From assembly GCF_000835495.1 (NCBI RefSeq), contig NW_015622541.1, forward strand, positions 7,440,001 through 7,504,000: a stretch of DNA of 64,000 nucleotides. The letters run 5' to 3'. Source of the DNA: Cladophialophora immunda (taxonomy: Eukaryota > Ascomycota > Eurotiomycetes > Chaetothyriales > Herpotrichiellaceae). The position numbers and the translations under genes are program-made. Below are positions 1 to 12,071 of this stretch, in pieces. How positions within the stretch are numbered: position 1 is the stretch's first letter; each line of letters opens with the position of its first letter. The notes below the pieces were generated by a model. That model did no database searches. It was not told the origin of the DNA and saw nothing but the letters and a program-made list of their open reading frames with translations.

Positions 1-341
1 CCCTCCTGAACGCTTCGGTGCCGTTTCCAGGAAGTGGTCTTGTGCTCTGACAGAAACCGTCCCCCCGTCGGTGTTCTTGCGAGGGAGAAAGAGTTCGAAC
101 AACGCTGGGCCTGTGATGGAGTGTGGAACGCAGAGGGATCTTCTCAGTCACGCCGATTGAGAGATCTATCTTGCGTTCCATCGGGTTCTGCAGCCCACTG
201 TGCGTATTTGCGAGCAGGAGTCGGACATTGGTGAAAATTATATTGTGCTCCCCGGCGCCCCGCGACCGACAGGAAAAGTCACACGCACGTCGACTTTTCT
301 GCCCGTCCTGTGGTCAGTAAACGACCACTATCGCCGGGGCG
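1..341. other. Left edge, no gene assigned
   Basis: No open frame here has recognisable protein features. The stretch precedes the mitochondrial carrier start at 342 and probably holds its promoter and 5' leader. Short frames across 34-601 overlap in several phases and read as shadow frames. Confidence 0.5.
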
Positions 342-1821
342 ATGAATCATGCCAGCAAAACCACAGACGACACCTCGCCTCTTGTCCACGATCCAACTTC
401 AAAACTTCCGTCCAAATCTTCGCAACCCCCCATAGCTATGGCTTCCCAACCGAAGTTGGACACCGGCTGGAGCTCGACCGATACTCGAATCTACTACACC
501 AAGAAGTACAGACAGGTTCTCTCGTCCGCTCCCGCGTGCGCCTTTGCCGTGGTCGCAGGGGTGAGTGGCCTGAAATCGCCCTCATGGGACCGACCGTTTG
601 ACAAGTTTCCAGGCTCCTCTTGAAAATGTCAAAGTTCGAATGCAATCGTAAGCAAAGCGACTTGACCTGGACAGTAGCCATGCTAATTGCGATTAGGCGT
701 CATTTCGCCCATGCCTTGGAAGCTACCAAATACACTTACCGCACTGAAGGCATTCGTGGGTTCTGGGCTGGTAGGCGCAAGATCCACGAGCAAGAGAAGG
801 CAAAAACTGATCTCCTCAGGCACATTCAACCCGCTAGTCTCCATCACCTTCTCCCGAGCCCTCGGTTTCTCCATCTATCGGAAAGCAAAGTACACCTTTG
901 ACGGCTGGATCGAGGCGGCCACCGGTCGATCTCCTCTTCAACATGTCAACAAACCAGGCACTTATCCGGACATCTACACCATGACATGCTTTACTGGAGC
1001 GGGAATGGTCTCGGGTGCCGTCACCGCCGTCGCTTTGAGTATGCTTTTCCCTCCGGAGAGCCTTGAGATGAGACAGACTCTAACACTTTTGCAGCTCCGG
1101 TCGAACTCATCAAGAATGCCACGCAAACATCAGTCCTCATGGCGTCTCAAGTTGACCACACCTCGGCGACACCAACGCCTGCGGGCGCCAAGAACGTCGG
1201 CCGGGTCAGCTCCTGGACGTCCATGAAACGAATCATCGCCCGACAGGGTCCTCTGGGCCTCTGGACCGGATTCCGATTGCATTTGATTCGAGATGTCATT
1301 GGCAGCGGCATCTATTTCGGGGTCTATGAGACGACGAAGCAATCACTCAACTCATACTATGGGGCTGAGAAGGCTAACTCTGCGGGGGCAATTGCGATGG
1401 CGGGAGCTATCTGTGGCGTTGGTGCATGGGTTGTGGTATGTTGCTTGTTATTCGGCTTTCTCTGTCTTCTTGTATTCTGACGCGCTGCTTTTAGACCTAT
1501 CCGCTTGACACGATGAAGACCCGCGCACAGAATAACCTCGTGGGCTCTTCCCTTCCCTCTTCCACCTCCAATCAGAGTCTCGGCGCGGCCATTGAATCAA
1601 CCGCCAAATCGGCTCTCCACCGGGTCCCCAGCAAATGGAAGGGGGTGGAGATGATCATCTTGCGTTCGTCGCTTCAGAACATGATCCAAATGTCGTTTTT
1701 CGAGCAGGCGAAGGTGTGGATTGACAAGCTGGAGTTCTCCGATGGCAGCAGAACGCTGCCGGAGGTCGAGAGACATTTTGGGAGAGATAGCAAGATTGTC
1801 CACAAGAATGATAAGTTGTGA
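342..1821 (+). CDS. Mitochondrial carrier (SLC25) family protein
   Basis: Inner-membrane solute carrier of about 404 residues; the substrate cannot be read from the sequence. I join six exons: 342-560, 613-647, 697-770, 820-1038, 1095-1435 and 1495-1821. All junctions are GT-AG and in phase. Each of the three repeats shows the family signature Px[DE]xx[KR]: PLENVK after intron 1, PVELIK after intron 4 and PLDTMK after intron 5. Each signature lies just downstream of an intron, so introns punctuate the repeat starts. The N-terminus (about 45 residues) is Ser/Thr/Pro-rich and precedes the first helix. ATG 342 opens the frame; a second in-frame Met (MASQPK) lies about 32 codons later and could be the true start. 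Family assignment is firm and the transported substrate unknown. Confidence 0.88.
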
Positions 1822-3112
1822 TGGGTGGACGCTTGGACAGCAAATTGACAGGATAGTGAACGCTTCTGCGGCCTGTTTTTGGGCCAGCAAATGAAAGAAA
1901 ATGCACACCTGATGAGACCGGCCCGTTCCTTGTGTCGAAACTCCGTCTCCCTCACGGTCTTTACAGACTACCCGCCACCCTCGTGTTCTCTGTGCTTTGA
2001 TATGAGATCGTGGCTTCCAGGGTTGCAATCACCTCAGTCCGCTTGCTGAGCCCAAGCTACGTGCCAGTCTGAACATTGTGGCTTTGAGATCAACCAGGAG
2101 GGGATTCTCGTCTACCAACTCCATCATCTGCTATCGTGGAACGAGTATGGTGAGTGCTTTCATCCCAGCATGGACGATTCACCCTCGAGCGGCAATCCAG
2201 TCCATCCACCCTACGTCTCTAGACGCGTATGTAGCTCTCTGGCGAGCTGAAGATCTCCAGGTACGTGTGAAGTCCCAAATTGTGTCTGAGGCGAGTCAAA
2301 GGGCAGGCAATACGTCTCCGGGTAATGTAGGTTCGAACTCACTCGAAACTCGATTTGCAGTCCCCTGTTTGCGACTGAGCGAAACGACAAGACCACCATC
2401 TAGACAGACGCATGGAGGGAACAGACGTTGCGGTTGCAGGCAAGTTCGCGTGCATTGTTCCTGGAGAGCCTGGAGTCGTTATCGTTTATTTGTGCCGCTC
2501 TCTCTCTCGTCGCCGACACTGACAATTTTACCCTAGACTCGTCCTCTCACCTACCGCGACGAGTCCAGTGAGACAGCCCTCCACACGACCTCCCTTTCCT
2601 CGAGCGATGGATAGACGGGCTCTCTACATCACGCACTCTTGTCCATCAGGCTGACAGCACACACACGCACACATCCCGGGACACCGTCTCGGTGATTAGC
2701 ACCGTTGATTTATCATCATCGTCCCTCCTCGTCGTCGACGTATCCTCTGCGACCCGCTGCCCATGGACTTTCTTACAATATCAGTGATGTGCCAAACGGA
2801 CGAACTCGCTCGAGGACGAGGACGAGGACGGGGTGGATAGTCAGTCAGACGCCTCAAGGCGAGGAGCCGAGCTGATGGATCAACGTGGTGAAAGACGTCT
2901 AAGGGTCGGCGATTGCATGTTTGTTTCATGCCGGGTTGGGGCCCTGCGAAAGTTCGATACGGAAGCTTGGACTGTGGATTTGGGTCGAAGGTACTGATTT
3001 GAGTGAGTGCTGGGATACCCAGTCACTCGGACATTCGGCGTCGATGAAGCAAGAATGAGCGCCGGGGCCGACCCAGCTTATGTAGCTATCTCTTCTTGGG
3101 AACATGCGCGAC

Positions 3113-3132
3113 AGAGAGAGAGAGAGAGAGAG
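3113..3132. repeat. (AG)n microsatellite
   Basis: Ten uninterrupted AG dinucleotides in the intergenic region, directly visible. Confidence 0.95.
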
Positions 3133-3870
3133 ATGGAGATATTAGGACCCTTGGGCGTCAACGCCTGAGGCAGATACGACGTGTACAGGGTGACAGGGTA
3201 CACCTACCCTACCCTACCCACCCTGGATCTATTTCCTCCCTGCGCCGGCGATCGGTTTCTATTCATCGCCAGTCTGGTTCCGAGTCCCAATGGCACACCA
3301 CAGGGGGAACAGGGAACAATAGACAGACACAGACGGCGTCGGCGTCCAACGGCATCTAGCATCTGACCGAAAAGAGCCACAAGCCCAATATAAGGCCCCT
3401 GGCCGCCCCTTTCCTTCTTTGCTCCCCTCCCCCCGGATTTCCAATCATGCTCTGCCAAAGGCTGGATGATGATTAATTCTGTGTGGCCGGCAATGCATTT
3501 CCGTGTGAGCGACCCATCCATGTCCAGCCGGCACCGTCTGATTCGGGTATCGAAGCCGATAGGGATGAGAATTTCCACGGCGCCAGGAACAAAAGGGCGA
3601 GAGAGCAAGGAGGGAAAAGAGCCGACCCGGGGCGGCGGGGGGAAGAAAGGAAAAAAAAAATTACACCAACAAACGAAGAACGACGGCGACGTCGACGGAC
3701 GAAATCTGGAACTACCACGGAGGACTGGCTGGTATTGACCAATTTGACATGGACGACCCCCCCCCCTATGACGGATGCGAGGGGGGAAAGACACAAAGAG
3801 AGGACAGAGATTTCATCCGCTTCGGCATATGCAATGCAAATGCAATACCCACGCCGGTTTCAGTTTCAGC

Positions 3871-3896
3871 GTCAGTTGTCAGTTGTCAGTTGTCAG
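3871..3896. repeat. Tandem GTCAGTT heptamers
   Basis: Three head-to-tail copies of a 7-bp unit followed by a partial copy; related CAGTTTCAGCGTCAG sequence flanks both sides. Confidence 0.85.
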
Positions 3897-4160
3897 CGTC
3901 AGTGGAGCCTGAATCATGACGTGACGACGACGACGGAGACGGAGACGAAGACCTAGGTTCTCGGGGTGCCAACTACCTGGCCGTTGTGCAATCTCTGTGT
4001 GCGGTGTCCCATTACAAAGACACGATACAGAAAGTTGCCCTCGTCTTTTTTTTTTCCTTCTGGGCCATGGAGCATTCTCGAAGAGGGGCTAAAGGTGTTC
4101 TGAACAACTGGTTCGCTCGGGCTTGTCTTAGTCGGGCACATAAACTTTGTGAATAACATC

Positions 4161-4255
4161 TATATATATATATATGTATATACATCACACTAGGTATAGA
4201 TCTAATGCATCTCCAGTTACGTCTATATAAGTACCTGTTCCCCCCCCCCCCCCCC
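4161..4255. repeat. TA repeat and 16-base C run
   Basis: A TA-rich microsatellite (4161-4182) and an uninterrupted C run (4240-4255) lie 190-280 bp upstream of the flavin oxidoreductase start. They may be promoter-associated tracts, and homopolymer length may be unreliable in the assembly. Confidence 0.85.
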
Positions 4256-4443
4256 TTCTCCGTTTGCCAGACGAGTCGCAATAGACAAGATATTCGATCC
4301 TCTCCTCAGGCATAGAAGAAACGAGTTACAATAGACAAAGGGAGGGCCACACGATTCACCCCTTCTCTCAAGCCGATTCAGTCAACCTCTCTCCTTATTA
4401 TCCCCAAGGCACAAGGCACACGACACGCGCTCGCAACAGCACC

Positions 4444-5926
4444 ATGGGCGCCGACAACAGGTTCCCGTCCGAGATCAAGGACGCGTCGCCGCTGGGCCGG
4501 CCGCTGAAGTTCGAGTTCAGCGGCAAGACGGCGCCGAACCGCTTCCTCAAGGCCGCCATGACGGAGCGTCTCTCGTCGTGGGACCCCGTCAACAAGGAGA
4601 ACCGGGGCGTGCCGTCCCAGCAACTCATTCGCGTCTATCAGAGATGGGGCGAGGGCGGGCTCGGGGTCATTTTGACGGGGAATATCATGATCGACTATCA
4701 GAGCTTGGAGGCCCGTATGTGGTTTTTCTTGGGGAAGACTTCATCCATTACCGAGGCTAACATCCTCTTCCAGCTGGTAACCCAATCATTCCGCCACAAG
4801 CACCCTTCCAAGGAGCCCGCTTCGATGCCTTCAAGGAGCTCGCGACCCAGGCCAAAGCACACGGAAGTCTGGTCGTCGGCCAGGTCAGCCATCCAGGCCG
4901 CCAGGTCGAACAGAGACTCCAGCCTGATCCCGTCTCTGCCAGTGATGTTCAGCTGGAAGGAGAAGTGATGGGAATGAGATTCGCGAAGCCCCACGCAGCC
5001 TCACACGAAGAGATCAAGGACATCATCAACCGTTTCACCCACGCTGCCGAGTATCTGGCCAAGGCTGGCTACGATGGCATCCAGCTCCGTAAGTTCTCTA
5101 ATCCCTGACGTGCAGCTATTGCCAATGGCAAGTCTTCTGTGTGCTAATCACCCGCTTAGATGGCGCTCATGGCTACCTCTTGGCCCAATTCCTCAGTCAG
5201 ACAACCAACAAGCGAACCGACCAATACGGTGGCTCTCTGCAAAACCGTGCCCGGCTCATCCTCGAGATCGCCCAGTCCATTCGCCAGAAGCTGCCCGCAT
5301 CGTCAGGCTTCGTCCTGGGAATCAAGATCAACTCGGTCGAATTCCAAGAGGGCGGATTCACTGCCGACGAAGCCAGAGAACTCTGCGTCCTACTCGAGCA
5401 GAACGAGTTCGATTTCGTGGAGCTTTCGGGCGGTACATATCAGTCCCTAGCGTTTGTCCACAAGAGGGAATCGACCAAGAAGCGGGAGGCGTTTTTCCTC
5501 GAGTTTGCCGACAAGATCGCTCCGGGGTTGAAGAAAACAAAGACGTATGTGACCGGCGGCTTCAAAACCCTGGATGGAATGGTCAACGCTCTGAAGAGTG
5601 TCGACGGCGTCGGACTTGGTCGCCCTGTGTGCCAGGAGTTCCACATGGGCAAGGACCTGCTGGAGGGCAAGATCTCGGCTGCCATCAACCAGAAGGTCGA
5701 CCAAGATAACTTTGGCCTCACCAACGTCATTGCCGGCTCCCAGATCAGGCAGGTCGGCAAAGACCAGGAGCCGATCGACATGTCGGTGCAAGAGAACGTC
5801 GAAGCCTTCCTGAAAGACATGGGTGCCTGGGCTCAGAAGATGGGCTCAGGTGATGCCGCCAACTATGGATACGTCGACATCGAGTCTGCCCAAGCAAGGC
5901 CGTACGGCGCTTCTGCAGCAGCTTAG
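4444..5926 (+). CDS. NADH:flavin oxidoreductase, Old Yellow Enzyme family
   Basis: FMN-dependent ene-reductase/NADH oxidase-like enzyme of about 450 residues. Three exons, 4444-4714, 4774-5088 and 5160-5926, join in frame with GT-AG ends. Family marks: an N-terminal LGRPLKFEFSGKTAPNR segment typical of fungal members, the substrate/FMN-site motif HGAHGYLLAQFLS formed across intron 2, then TNKRTDQYGGSLQNR (the conserved YGGS block), and a C-terminal VGLGRP phosphate-binding segment. The C-terminus has a short Ala-rich tail. Substrate is not predictable; members act on alpha,beta-unsaturated carbonyls. It lies about 34 kb from the catabolic region and need not belong to it. Confidence 0.9.
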
Positions 5927-6069
5927 AGTGAGTCGGCCGTCGAGTTTACAGGAGTGGAGTGGGGTTTCCGGTTCAGCTGCGAATGTGTCGATAGACAACT
6001 AGACCGATAGACTCTCTCGGCCATGCTGAACTTATCGTAGATCACCGCGAAGACTGACGGGGTATTGTA

Positions 6070-6510
6070 TCAGATCTTTTGCTTCTCTTTCTCCTTCTCC
6101 CTGCTCTTCTCTGCCTCGTTTTCTATGACCAGAATGCTTCCGGCGATCGCGATCCCGATACAGGTCACTGCCATGAGACTTATCCCGCCCGTGTTGGGCC
6201 TGAACTTGCCCTCTTGTATATGGCGCAGAGTCGAGAAGTACCGCAGCGTTCCGTGGCCGACGCACAGGCTCCCGCTCGCGACGAGGACCCCCGCGGCAAT
6301 CTTGGTTCTTGAGTCAGACAAGTGAAGCAACGTCGGCGATAGCGCCGCAAGGGCTTCCACTTTCTCGAGCGCCACACCCAGAGCAATGAATCCGAGGCCG
6401 GTTCGGGCCCAAGCGAGGAAGGTTCTCTCGGAGGCAAGGAGATCGCGAGCCACAGAGCCGGTGTTGGGGAGGGGATTCACCCTGATGTAACGGGTAAGTC
6501 GAGACAGCAT
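6070..6510 (-). CDS. DUF202 family small membrane protein
   Basis: A 146-residue single-exon protein. Near residues 17-38 it carries the DUF202 hallmark NTGSVARDLLASERTFLAWA followed by RTGLGFIALGVALEK. Two further hydrophobic segments follow (around residues 70-90 and 108-126), giving three predicted membrane spans. The C-terminal tail is highly charged (Lys/Glu repeats). The biochemical role of DUF202 proteins is poorly known; yeast relatives sit in vacuolar or plasma membranes. It is divergent from the gene starting at 6801, so the 290 bp between may be a shared promoter. An extra 5' exon cannot be excluded, since many fungal relatives have a longer N-terminus. Confidence 0.82.
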   Translation of the reverse strand: MLSRLTRYIRVNPLPNTGSVARDLLASERTFLAWARTGLGFIALGVALEKVEALAALSPTLLHLSDSRTKIAAGVLVASGSLCVGHGTLRYFSTLRHIQEGKFRPNTGGISLMAVTCIGIAIAGSILVIENEAEKSREKEKEKQKI

Positions 6511-6800
6511 CTCCAGTCGCGGGAAGCCCTAGACTTCTTGGAATCGGTGTAACATCAATTTTCCTGAGGGTTCCTGGCTTGCTGGCAAGTATCATTTCAA
6601 CCCGGCTCCCCGACAGCTCGACGAGTCGAAAACGATGGCCCCGAAGTTTTTCGAGGAGGAAAGTGCGCCGAGTGTGGGACCAAATGATCACGCCCACCAG
6701 AGTGCAGACTCTCTATTTCTATCCTGCAAGGTAAGTAGGGTGTTCTGCAACCCATCGACTTTACTACCTGCTAAGATACCATCTAGATCGATTGCGAATC

Positions 6801-8162
6801 ATGTCGCTGTCGGGAAACCCTGACGACAACGACGACGACTACGTCGCTAGGCTCCTCGTCGAGGATGCGAGGAAGAGTTCGATGCGGTATGCTTCCCAAG
6901 GCCTGTCCGCCTTGCTGCCCAAAAGACCTACGGGCGCAGTACCGAAGCCGAATACCCGTTTCCTGAAAAATCTGGTCCGCGAAGCCGATAGTCACAATGC
7001 AAAACTGAAGGAGAAAGAGGAATTGGAGGCACGAATCCGTCTGAGGAAGATCAGAGACGCCGAGCACGCCTCCAGAAAACCTAGACAGGAGCGGGACGAC
7101 GAGGACGGCCACGAGCAAGGGCGGAAGAGACGGCGATTAAGTGACGACACCGAGGACGCAAAGAGAACCAGGAGAGACAAACGGGATAGAGCCCGAGGTT
7201 CGAGACACAACGGGAGCCCCGAGCAGCGGAGAGAGCGGGATGATGAGGACAAGACTCGGGGGCGGCGGCGGCGGCACAGGAGTGACGACTTCAACGAGGA
7301 CCCAGGCCGTAATGGATCTCGACGCCACACTTCCTCGCGACGAAGTAGATCTCATTCACGATCCAGGTCCAGGAGCAGGGAAAAAAGGGAGCACAGAGAG
7401 AGACGCACGAGGGCGAGGGACACCCACAGACATGATCGAAAGTCTCGCCGACATTCTCCACCCAGCGACACGGAGCCAGGAGGGCAACAGGACGCGGAGG
7501 ACCGCCGTCGCGCACCATCGACGTCCTCGACGTCCTCGGACCCTCTCGCCTCGCTCATCGGCCCCCGCCCGACACTGGCCGACGACGACCAACGTCCGCA
7601 ACGTCGTGGCCGGGGTTTCCACCACCGCCATCATCCCCCACACCAGTCCCGCTCAAACATCGACGCCCACTTCTCCCTGGCGTACAACCCCTCCACACAC
7701 GACGCGGGCCTCGACTCAGACGATCTGGATCCGGACGACGAAGGAGGCGCCCTCGATGAATGGACGTCGGCCCTCTCTGCGCTTCGAGATCGGCGAGCCT
7801 GGCGCGCGAAACAGGCCGAGCGCATGAAAGACGCGGGGTTCACCGAGGAGGAGATCACGCGGTGGAAGAAGTCTGCTTCCACGTCCCGCACCCCCCTGAC
7901 CAGCGGGGGGGACGAACAAGGCGACGTCCGCGACGTCAAGTGGCGCAAGAAGGGCGAGGAGAGGGAGTGGGACGTTGGCAAGACGGAGACGAGTCCCAGC
8001 GCACTGCTCCCCACACCCGGACCTCCCGCCGTTGATAAGGCAAACACAGCGCCGAGAAGGACTCATGTGAAGAAGGAAGAAAAGAGGGGCCAGGGCGTCG
8101 ACTCGGCATGGCACCGACCCGAAAGCGCCTTCTTGAAGCAGTTCAAGAGCGCCCTCCGCTGA
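6801..8162 (+). CDS. Arg/Asp/Ser-rich nuclear protein, possibly splicing-related
   Basis: A 453-residue, single-exon, very charged protein. The N-terminal 80 residues (YVARLLVEDARKSS, then LSALLPKRP and PKPNTRFLKNLVREADSHN) look like a conserved module of fungal nuclear proteins. Residues about 100-220 are an Arg/Asp/Glu/Ser tract with RS/SR dipeptides like SR splicing factors. A C-terminal block (DEWTSALSALRDRRAWR, then FTEEEITRWKK) looks conserved too. Fungal relatives are often labelled pre-mRNA splicing factor 38B-like, but I cannot confirm that name. The start is ATG 6801. An upstream ATG at 6635 followed by a GT-AG intron would be out of frame with it, so that stretch is more likely 5' leader. 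Confidence 0.7.
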   Translation: MSLSGNPDDNDDDYVARLLVEDARKSSMRYASQGLSALLPKRPTGAVPKPNTRFLKNLVREADSHNAKLKEKEELEARIRLRKIRDAEHASRKPRQERDDEDGHEQGRKRRRLSDDTEDAKRTRRDKRDRARGSRHNGSPEQRRERDDEDKTRGRRRRHRSDDFNEDPGRNGSRRHTSSRRSRSHSRSRSRSREKREHRERRTRARDTHRHDRKSRRHSPPSDTEPGGQQDAEDRRRAPSTSSTSSDPLASLIGPRPTLADDDQRPQRRGRGFHHRHHPPHQSRSNIDAHFSLAYNPSTHDAGLDSDDLDPDDEGGALDEWTSALSALRDRRAWRAKQAERMKDAGFTEEEITRWKKSASTSRTPLTSGGDEQGDVRDVKWRKKGEEREWDVGKTETSPSALLPTPGPPAVDKANTAPRRTHVKKEEKRGQGVDSAWHRPESAFLKQFKSALR

Positions 8163-8746
8163 GACACCCTCAGATCCTGCTCGGGGATGCATGATGCGGA
8201 CCGAGTAAAAAGAACGAATCACCATTGCATGGCACATGGCTGGAAGGAATCGAGGCTGTTCTGTGCCGTTTGTACATCGTTCCTGCTTGAGACGAGAGGG
8301 CTCTTCTATCTGTCAAGTCGTGAATCCTATAACCGGACAAACTCGATCATCTTACACTATATCTATACCCTACGGCATAGTCTGCTTCAGATCGCCCAGC
8401 TTGGTCCCAACTCTCCGTCGCCGCTGGTCCTTCCTGGACCTTTTCATACTCCGTTTCTTCATGCCTGTCACCCTTTGCTGTCCTCCCATGAGTTACATCA
8501 TAAGAAGCGGCCATGCGCATTCCTCCTTCGTGCTCTGAATCGTCCATCCCGTTCGTGAATCAGGTTCAAATCTGTGACAATCAAAAGCCCTCCAACACAA
8601 AACAGAGCGCAAAACTCCTCAACCCCAAACTCCCAAAATCTCCCTCAAACCTGCGTTTTGATAAACAGGGCCACCCAGTTCCCAAGATCCAGACAAATTG
8701 CAGTCACAGCGCTGTAAATCAAATCTCTTCCTCCTTTTGACCGCCC
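8163..8746. other. Convergent intergenic region
   Basis: About 580 bp between the tail-to-tail genes ending at 8162 (+) and 8747 (-). I see no coding exon; it presumably holds both 3' untranslated regions. Confidence 0.6.
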
Positions 8747-11700
8747 TCACCCTCCCCCTCCACTCCCCTGACTATCGGGCCTGAACGTCTCACCTTCGAT
8801 ACTCCTCTCGCTTCGGTTTCTCTTCCAGAATGCGAGTCCCAGCTTTAACCTACTCCTTCTCCTGCCCATAGTTTTGGTGCTGGCTTTCCTGTCTTTCGCA
8901 CTTGCTTCTTCCACGTCTCCATTGCTCAAAATGGTCGTATGAATGTCGTATTTGCTGCTTTCTCTGCTGGTTGCGCTGTTACTGCCCATGCTAAAACTGG
9001 GTCTCAGTACCGGACTTCCTGAGTGCATCGGTGCACTTACTGCCCGGTTGCGTATAGCCTGAAGGCTGTTTCGAAGTCTCGTCAGTTCTTCGCTCTTATC
9101 AGAGGTGTAGCTTGTAGCTTCAGTGCTTCCACTAGGAGTCAGCATTTGCCCCTCACCGGCACCACCGCCCCTCAGGATGCCGCTTGTCGTAGTGTCGCTC
9201 TGAGGAGACCTGGCCGGCGGTGATGTGTCGATCGCTTCGATCTTGGGCTGCTTTGACGCGACGTCACTCGCCGGTGCGCTAGCACGTAGGCCGGGATGTG
9301 AAGGATTGTATTGTTGCTGGGGATCGTAGGTTCGCACTGGTTCATCTTTCTTTGAGGTCGCAAAATTGAATTCGTGCACGTCTTCCACGTCCGGTGCGTT
9401 GCTTCCTTCCAGAGCTTCCTGTGGAATAGCCTCGGTTCCCGCGCGCATTGATACTGCATTATCTCTTCTTGTGTCATTGAGCGGTTGTAAAGACACTGCG
9501 GCGTCATGTCCTGAGGTTGTTAGCCGCGGAGTGCTGCTGGAAGTGGTGTCATTATGCTTCTCTCCGCCGTGAGTTCCATCCAGCGTAAGTTCTACCGGAA
9601 TGTGTTCGCCATTGACGAGAGCGGATCCCGACCGCTCACGGTCGGTCACCTTCAAATTCTGCCCAGATTCTGCAGCCGATCGCCGACGAGCGGTCGTATC
9701 AGCCGCCAAAACAGCTATGCCTGCAGCGGCTGCTAATGACGACTGCTGAGAGCTGTCCTGCGGAGTAGTGTTACTACTTTTCCGGCCACGTCCGGATTCA
9801 GATTGTGGCTTCTCCGGCAAATCGTCTCCATCTCGGAGTGGAGATGTTGGTAAATGCTTCTCCTTCCCATGGTCCTGCGCTCGGCCGACAGGACTTTGAG
9901 TCCTGGGGCTTATTGAACCACCATCACCAAACCCCGTGCCTCTCTTGACGAGCTGCAGTTTCTTTTCGTGTTCGGCTCTTGTAAACCAAACGCCTTTGTT
10001 CGTCAGGATCTCGTCGGCGGCGAACCGCATGGCGGGAATTATATCAGCCACATTTGCAAAAAGCGGATGTGCGAAGATGGTCATGAAACCGATCTGGCCA
10101 TTGGCAAGCTTCAGCATGTTGCCCAGCTCGGGAGGACCACCGAAGAGTGTCGTCTCCATTCCAACGGCTTGCTCCATCTCTCCTTGATGCGCAAACTCCT
10201 TCTGAAGCAGATGGGTCCATTTCTCGGCCACCAGCCATGGTCGCGCCTGTTACCGTGAGCAAAAAAAGAACGGTTTAGAAGCTGGGGTGATGTGACATAC
10301 CACATTGCTGATGTCAGCGCATTTAATCAACAACCCACAAGTCAAAGTCCGTGCCCAATCAATGTCTTTCGGAGACCATCCATCGGTCGCTCCGCTCTCG
10401 TGAATCTTCTCCTGTAAGTTGCCCAGTTGTTGCATGTAGTCGGAATGAATGCCCATGTCCGTAGCGAGGATGGTACTGATCATCAGTTTCCGAAGGGCTT
10501 TGTCCTGGAAGGCAACGTGCCAGTGGCGTCGGAGAATCTGAGAGTAAGCCGCACAGTGGAAGGCTTCCAGGACTGACTGGTCGTTGTACAATTGTGCAAG
10601 AGGTGCGTTCAACTTTACCAGAAACATATTGTTGACACCAGGATGGCCGACGTCGTGACCAATGGCGGAGACCAAGAGGGTCAGCGCTTCGAATGGTCCT
10701 AAGAGGCGGGCGATCGGTGATTTTTTGTCTGCGAAAGGAGATGGCTCGGCACCGGCTGGATATGGTGGTAGCGTGCCTATCTGGAGGAGGAAGTAGAACA
10801 CGGATTGCAAGACGTCGACAGCGTGCCTGAAGTTGTGATATAGGACGAAGGAATTGTATGCTACACGGCAGCCTTGCATGAAGTGAAGTAGGTCGCCTGT
10901 TCGGTAGGTAAGCGAGCTGCGACGGCATCGGTTCAGGAAGAGACTCACGTTGATTCATGCTCCATTGCTCACACTCTTCCATTTGAAGGCAATGATCAAG
11001 CATAAAGTAGCCAGCATAAACCAGCTCATCCTCTGTAAAGTCATGGCCAGAAAAGTCCCACCGGCCCACGGCTTGTGCCACTGCCTCTTTTCGCGACTCT
11101 TGCACATACAGATCGCGATGTTGGTAATCTTCGATAATATTTTGCGGCTCGCAGATCCCCTTCAGTAATTTCTTCACCATGGCCTCGCGAAGATAAGCAT
11201 AGGGTTTCTCCTCTTCCATACCGACCCATGATTGCTTCCGATTCCTCCGGGCCATGGCCATGAAGCCTGCTTGCTCCTTTTTCGCATTTTTGTATATTCG
11301 ATAAGCGTGGACGGTTAGACCCATGATCCCGGCTTTGTCCAACGGGCTCTTTACAACATCGAGTGCGCCAGCATCCAGACACTGTAGCATTAATTGAGCA
11401 TCAATGATATCGGACTTGTCTTCGATCGCGACAGGTTTGGACTCGGGGCCAAAGGGAGCCCGAGACACCTCGGGTTGGGGCTCTGTGTCCATAGCCAGGT
11501 CCTGAGAATCACTCCGTTTGGGTTGGACAATAGCCACCGGAATGATCAGCTTCGCACCCTCATCAACTTGTAGATCAGACGCTATTCGAGACAGGAGTTG
11601 AAGGCCGTATGACTCGTCGGACTCGGAGGAAAAGGTGATCTCCTTCCTCAACAGGCTTGGAGACGGTAATGGAGAGTCGGAGGATGGAAAGAATCGAGGC

Positions 11701-12071
11701 CTCGCTTTTGAATGCTCGTGCTTTGACTCGGAGCCTACGTCAAAGCAGGCGAGGATCGGGGTACAATCGAGCTTGACCTGGTCGTGGAGTTCGGACAGTT
11801 TTGAGGAAAACGCCCTTCCAGAACTACATACATACACTGGAGGTCTCGACGTCAGCCGGCAATGGAGCTTGGAGAAACAGCTCTGCTTACCTTGGTTAAA
11901 CACAGTCAAAAAGGCATTGACGTTGGTCTGTAAGTCGAGGGGCAGGTCCGAAAATTCCACCTGCGAACCTGCTCTTGCGGGCGTGCTAGGAGACAGCCCC
12001 TCTCTGGAAATCCATCTTTCCGTGTTGAATCTTTCGTCAATGTATATCACTCGACAGGCTGAGGGGTCCAT
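8747..12071 (-). CDS. PDE2: Class I 3',5'-cyclic nucleotide phosphodiesterase
   Basis: Hydrolyses cAMP to AMP and so dampens PKA signalling. Four exons on the minus strand, 12071-11891, 11836-10949, 10896-10301 and 10246-8747, splice in phase to about 1054 residues. The catalytic HD domain is complete: HNFRHAVDVLQ, then HDVGHPGVNNMFL (matches the HDxxHxxxxN family signature), then ADISNVARPWLVAEKW formed across intron 3. The N-terminal 360 residues have no clear named domain. The last roughly 400 residues are a Ser/Thr/Arg-rich tail, probably disordered and regulatory. The start at MDPSACRVIYID fits fungal relatives; the only in-frame extension upstream lacks an ATG. The symbol follows the yeast high-affinity class I enzyme, by family resemblance. 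Confidence 0.9.

Larger units (their letters stand above)
1822..4443. other. Long intergenic region with simple repeats
   Basis: About 2.6 kb between the carrier and the flavin oxidoreductase. I find no convincing coding exon on either strand; the open frames at 2078-2536, 3204-3794 and 3483-3956 are compositionally biased. It holds several low-complexity tracts (AG, TA, C-run, GTCAGTT tandem), listed separately. The last few hundred bases probably contain the promoter of the gene starting at 4444. Confidence 0.5.

Noticed and set aside
3203..3225. Telomere-like TACCC(TA) run
   Set aside because: Only a few imperfect units, not the CCCTAA unit, and far from any sequence end; a chance short repeat.
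3204..3956. Overlapping frames up to 196 codons on both strands
   Set aside because: They arise from low-complexity purine/pyrimidine tracts in the 1.8-4.4 kb gap.
8545..8590. T-loop-like GGTTCAAATCT that suggested a tRNA
   Set aside because: No box A, acceptor stem or anticodon arm could be found at the right distance.
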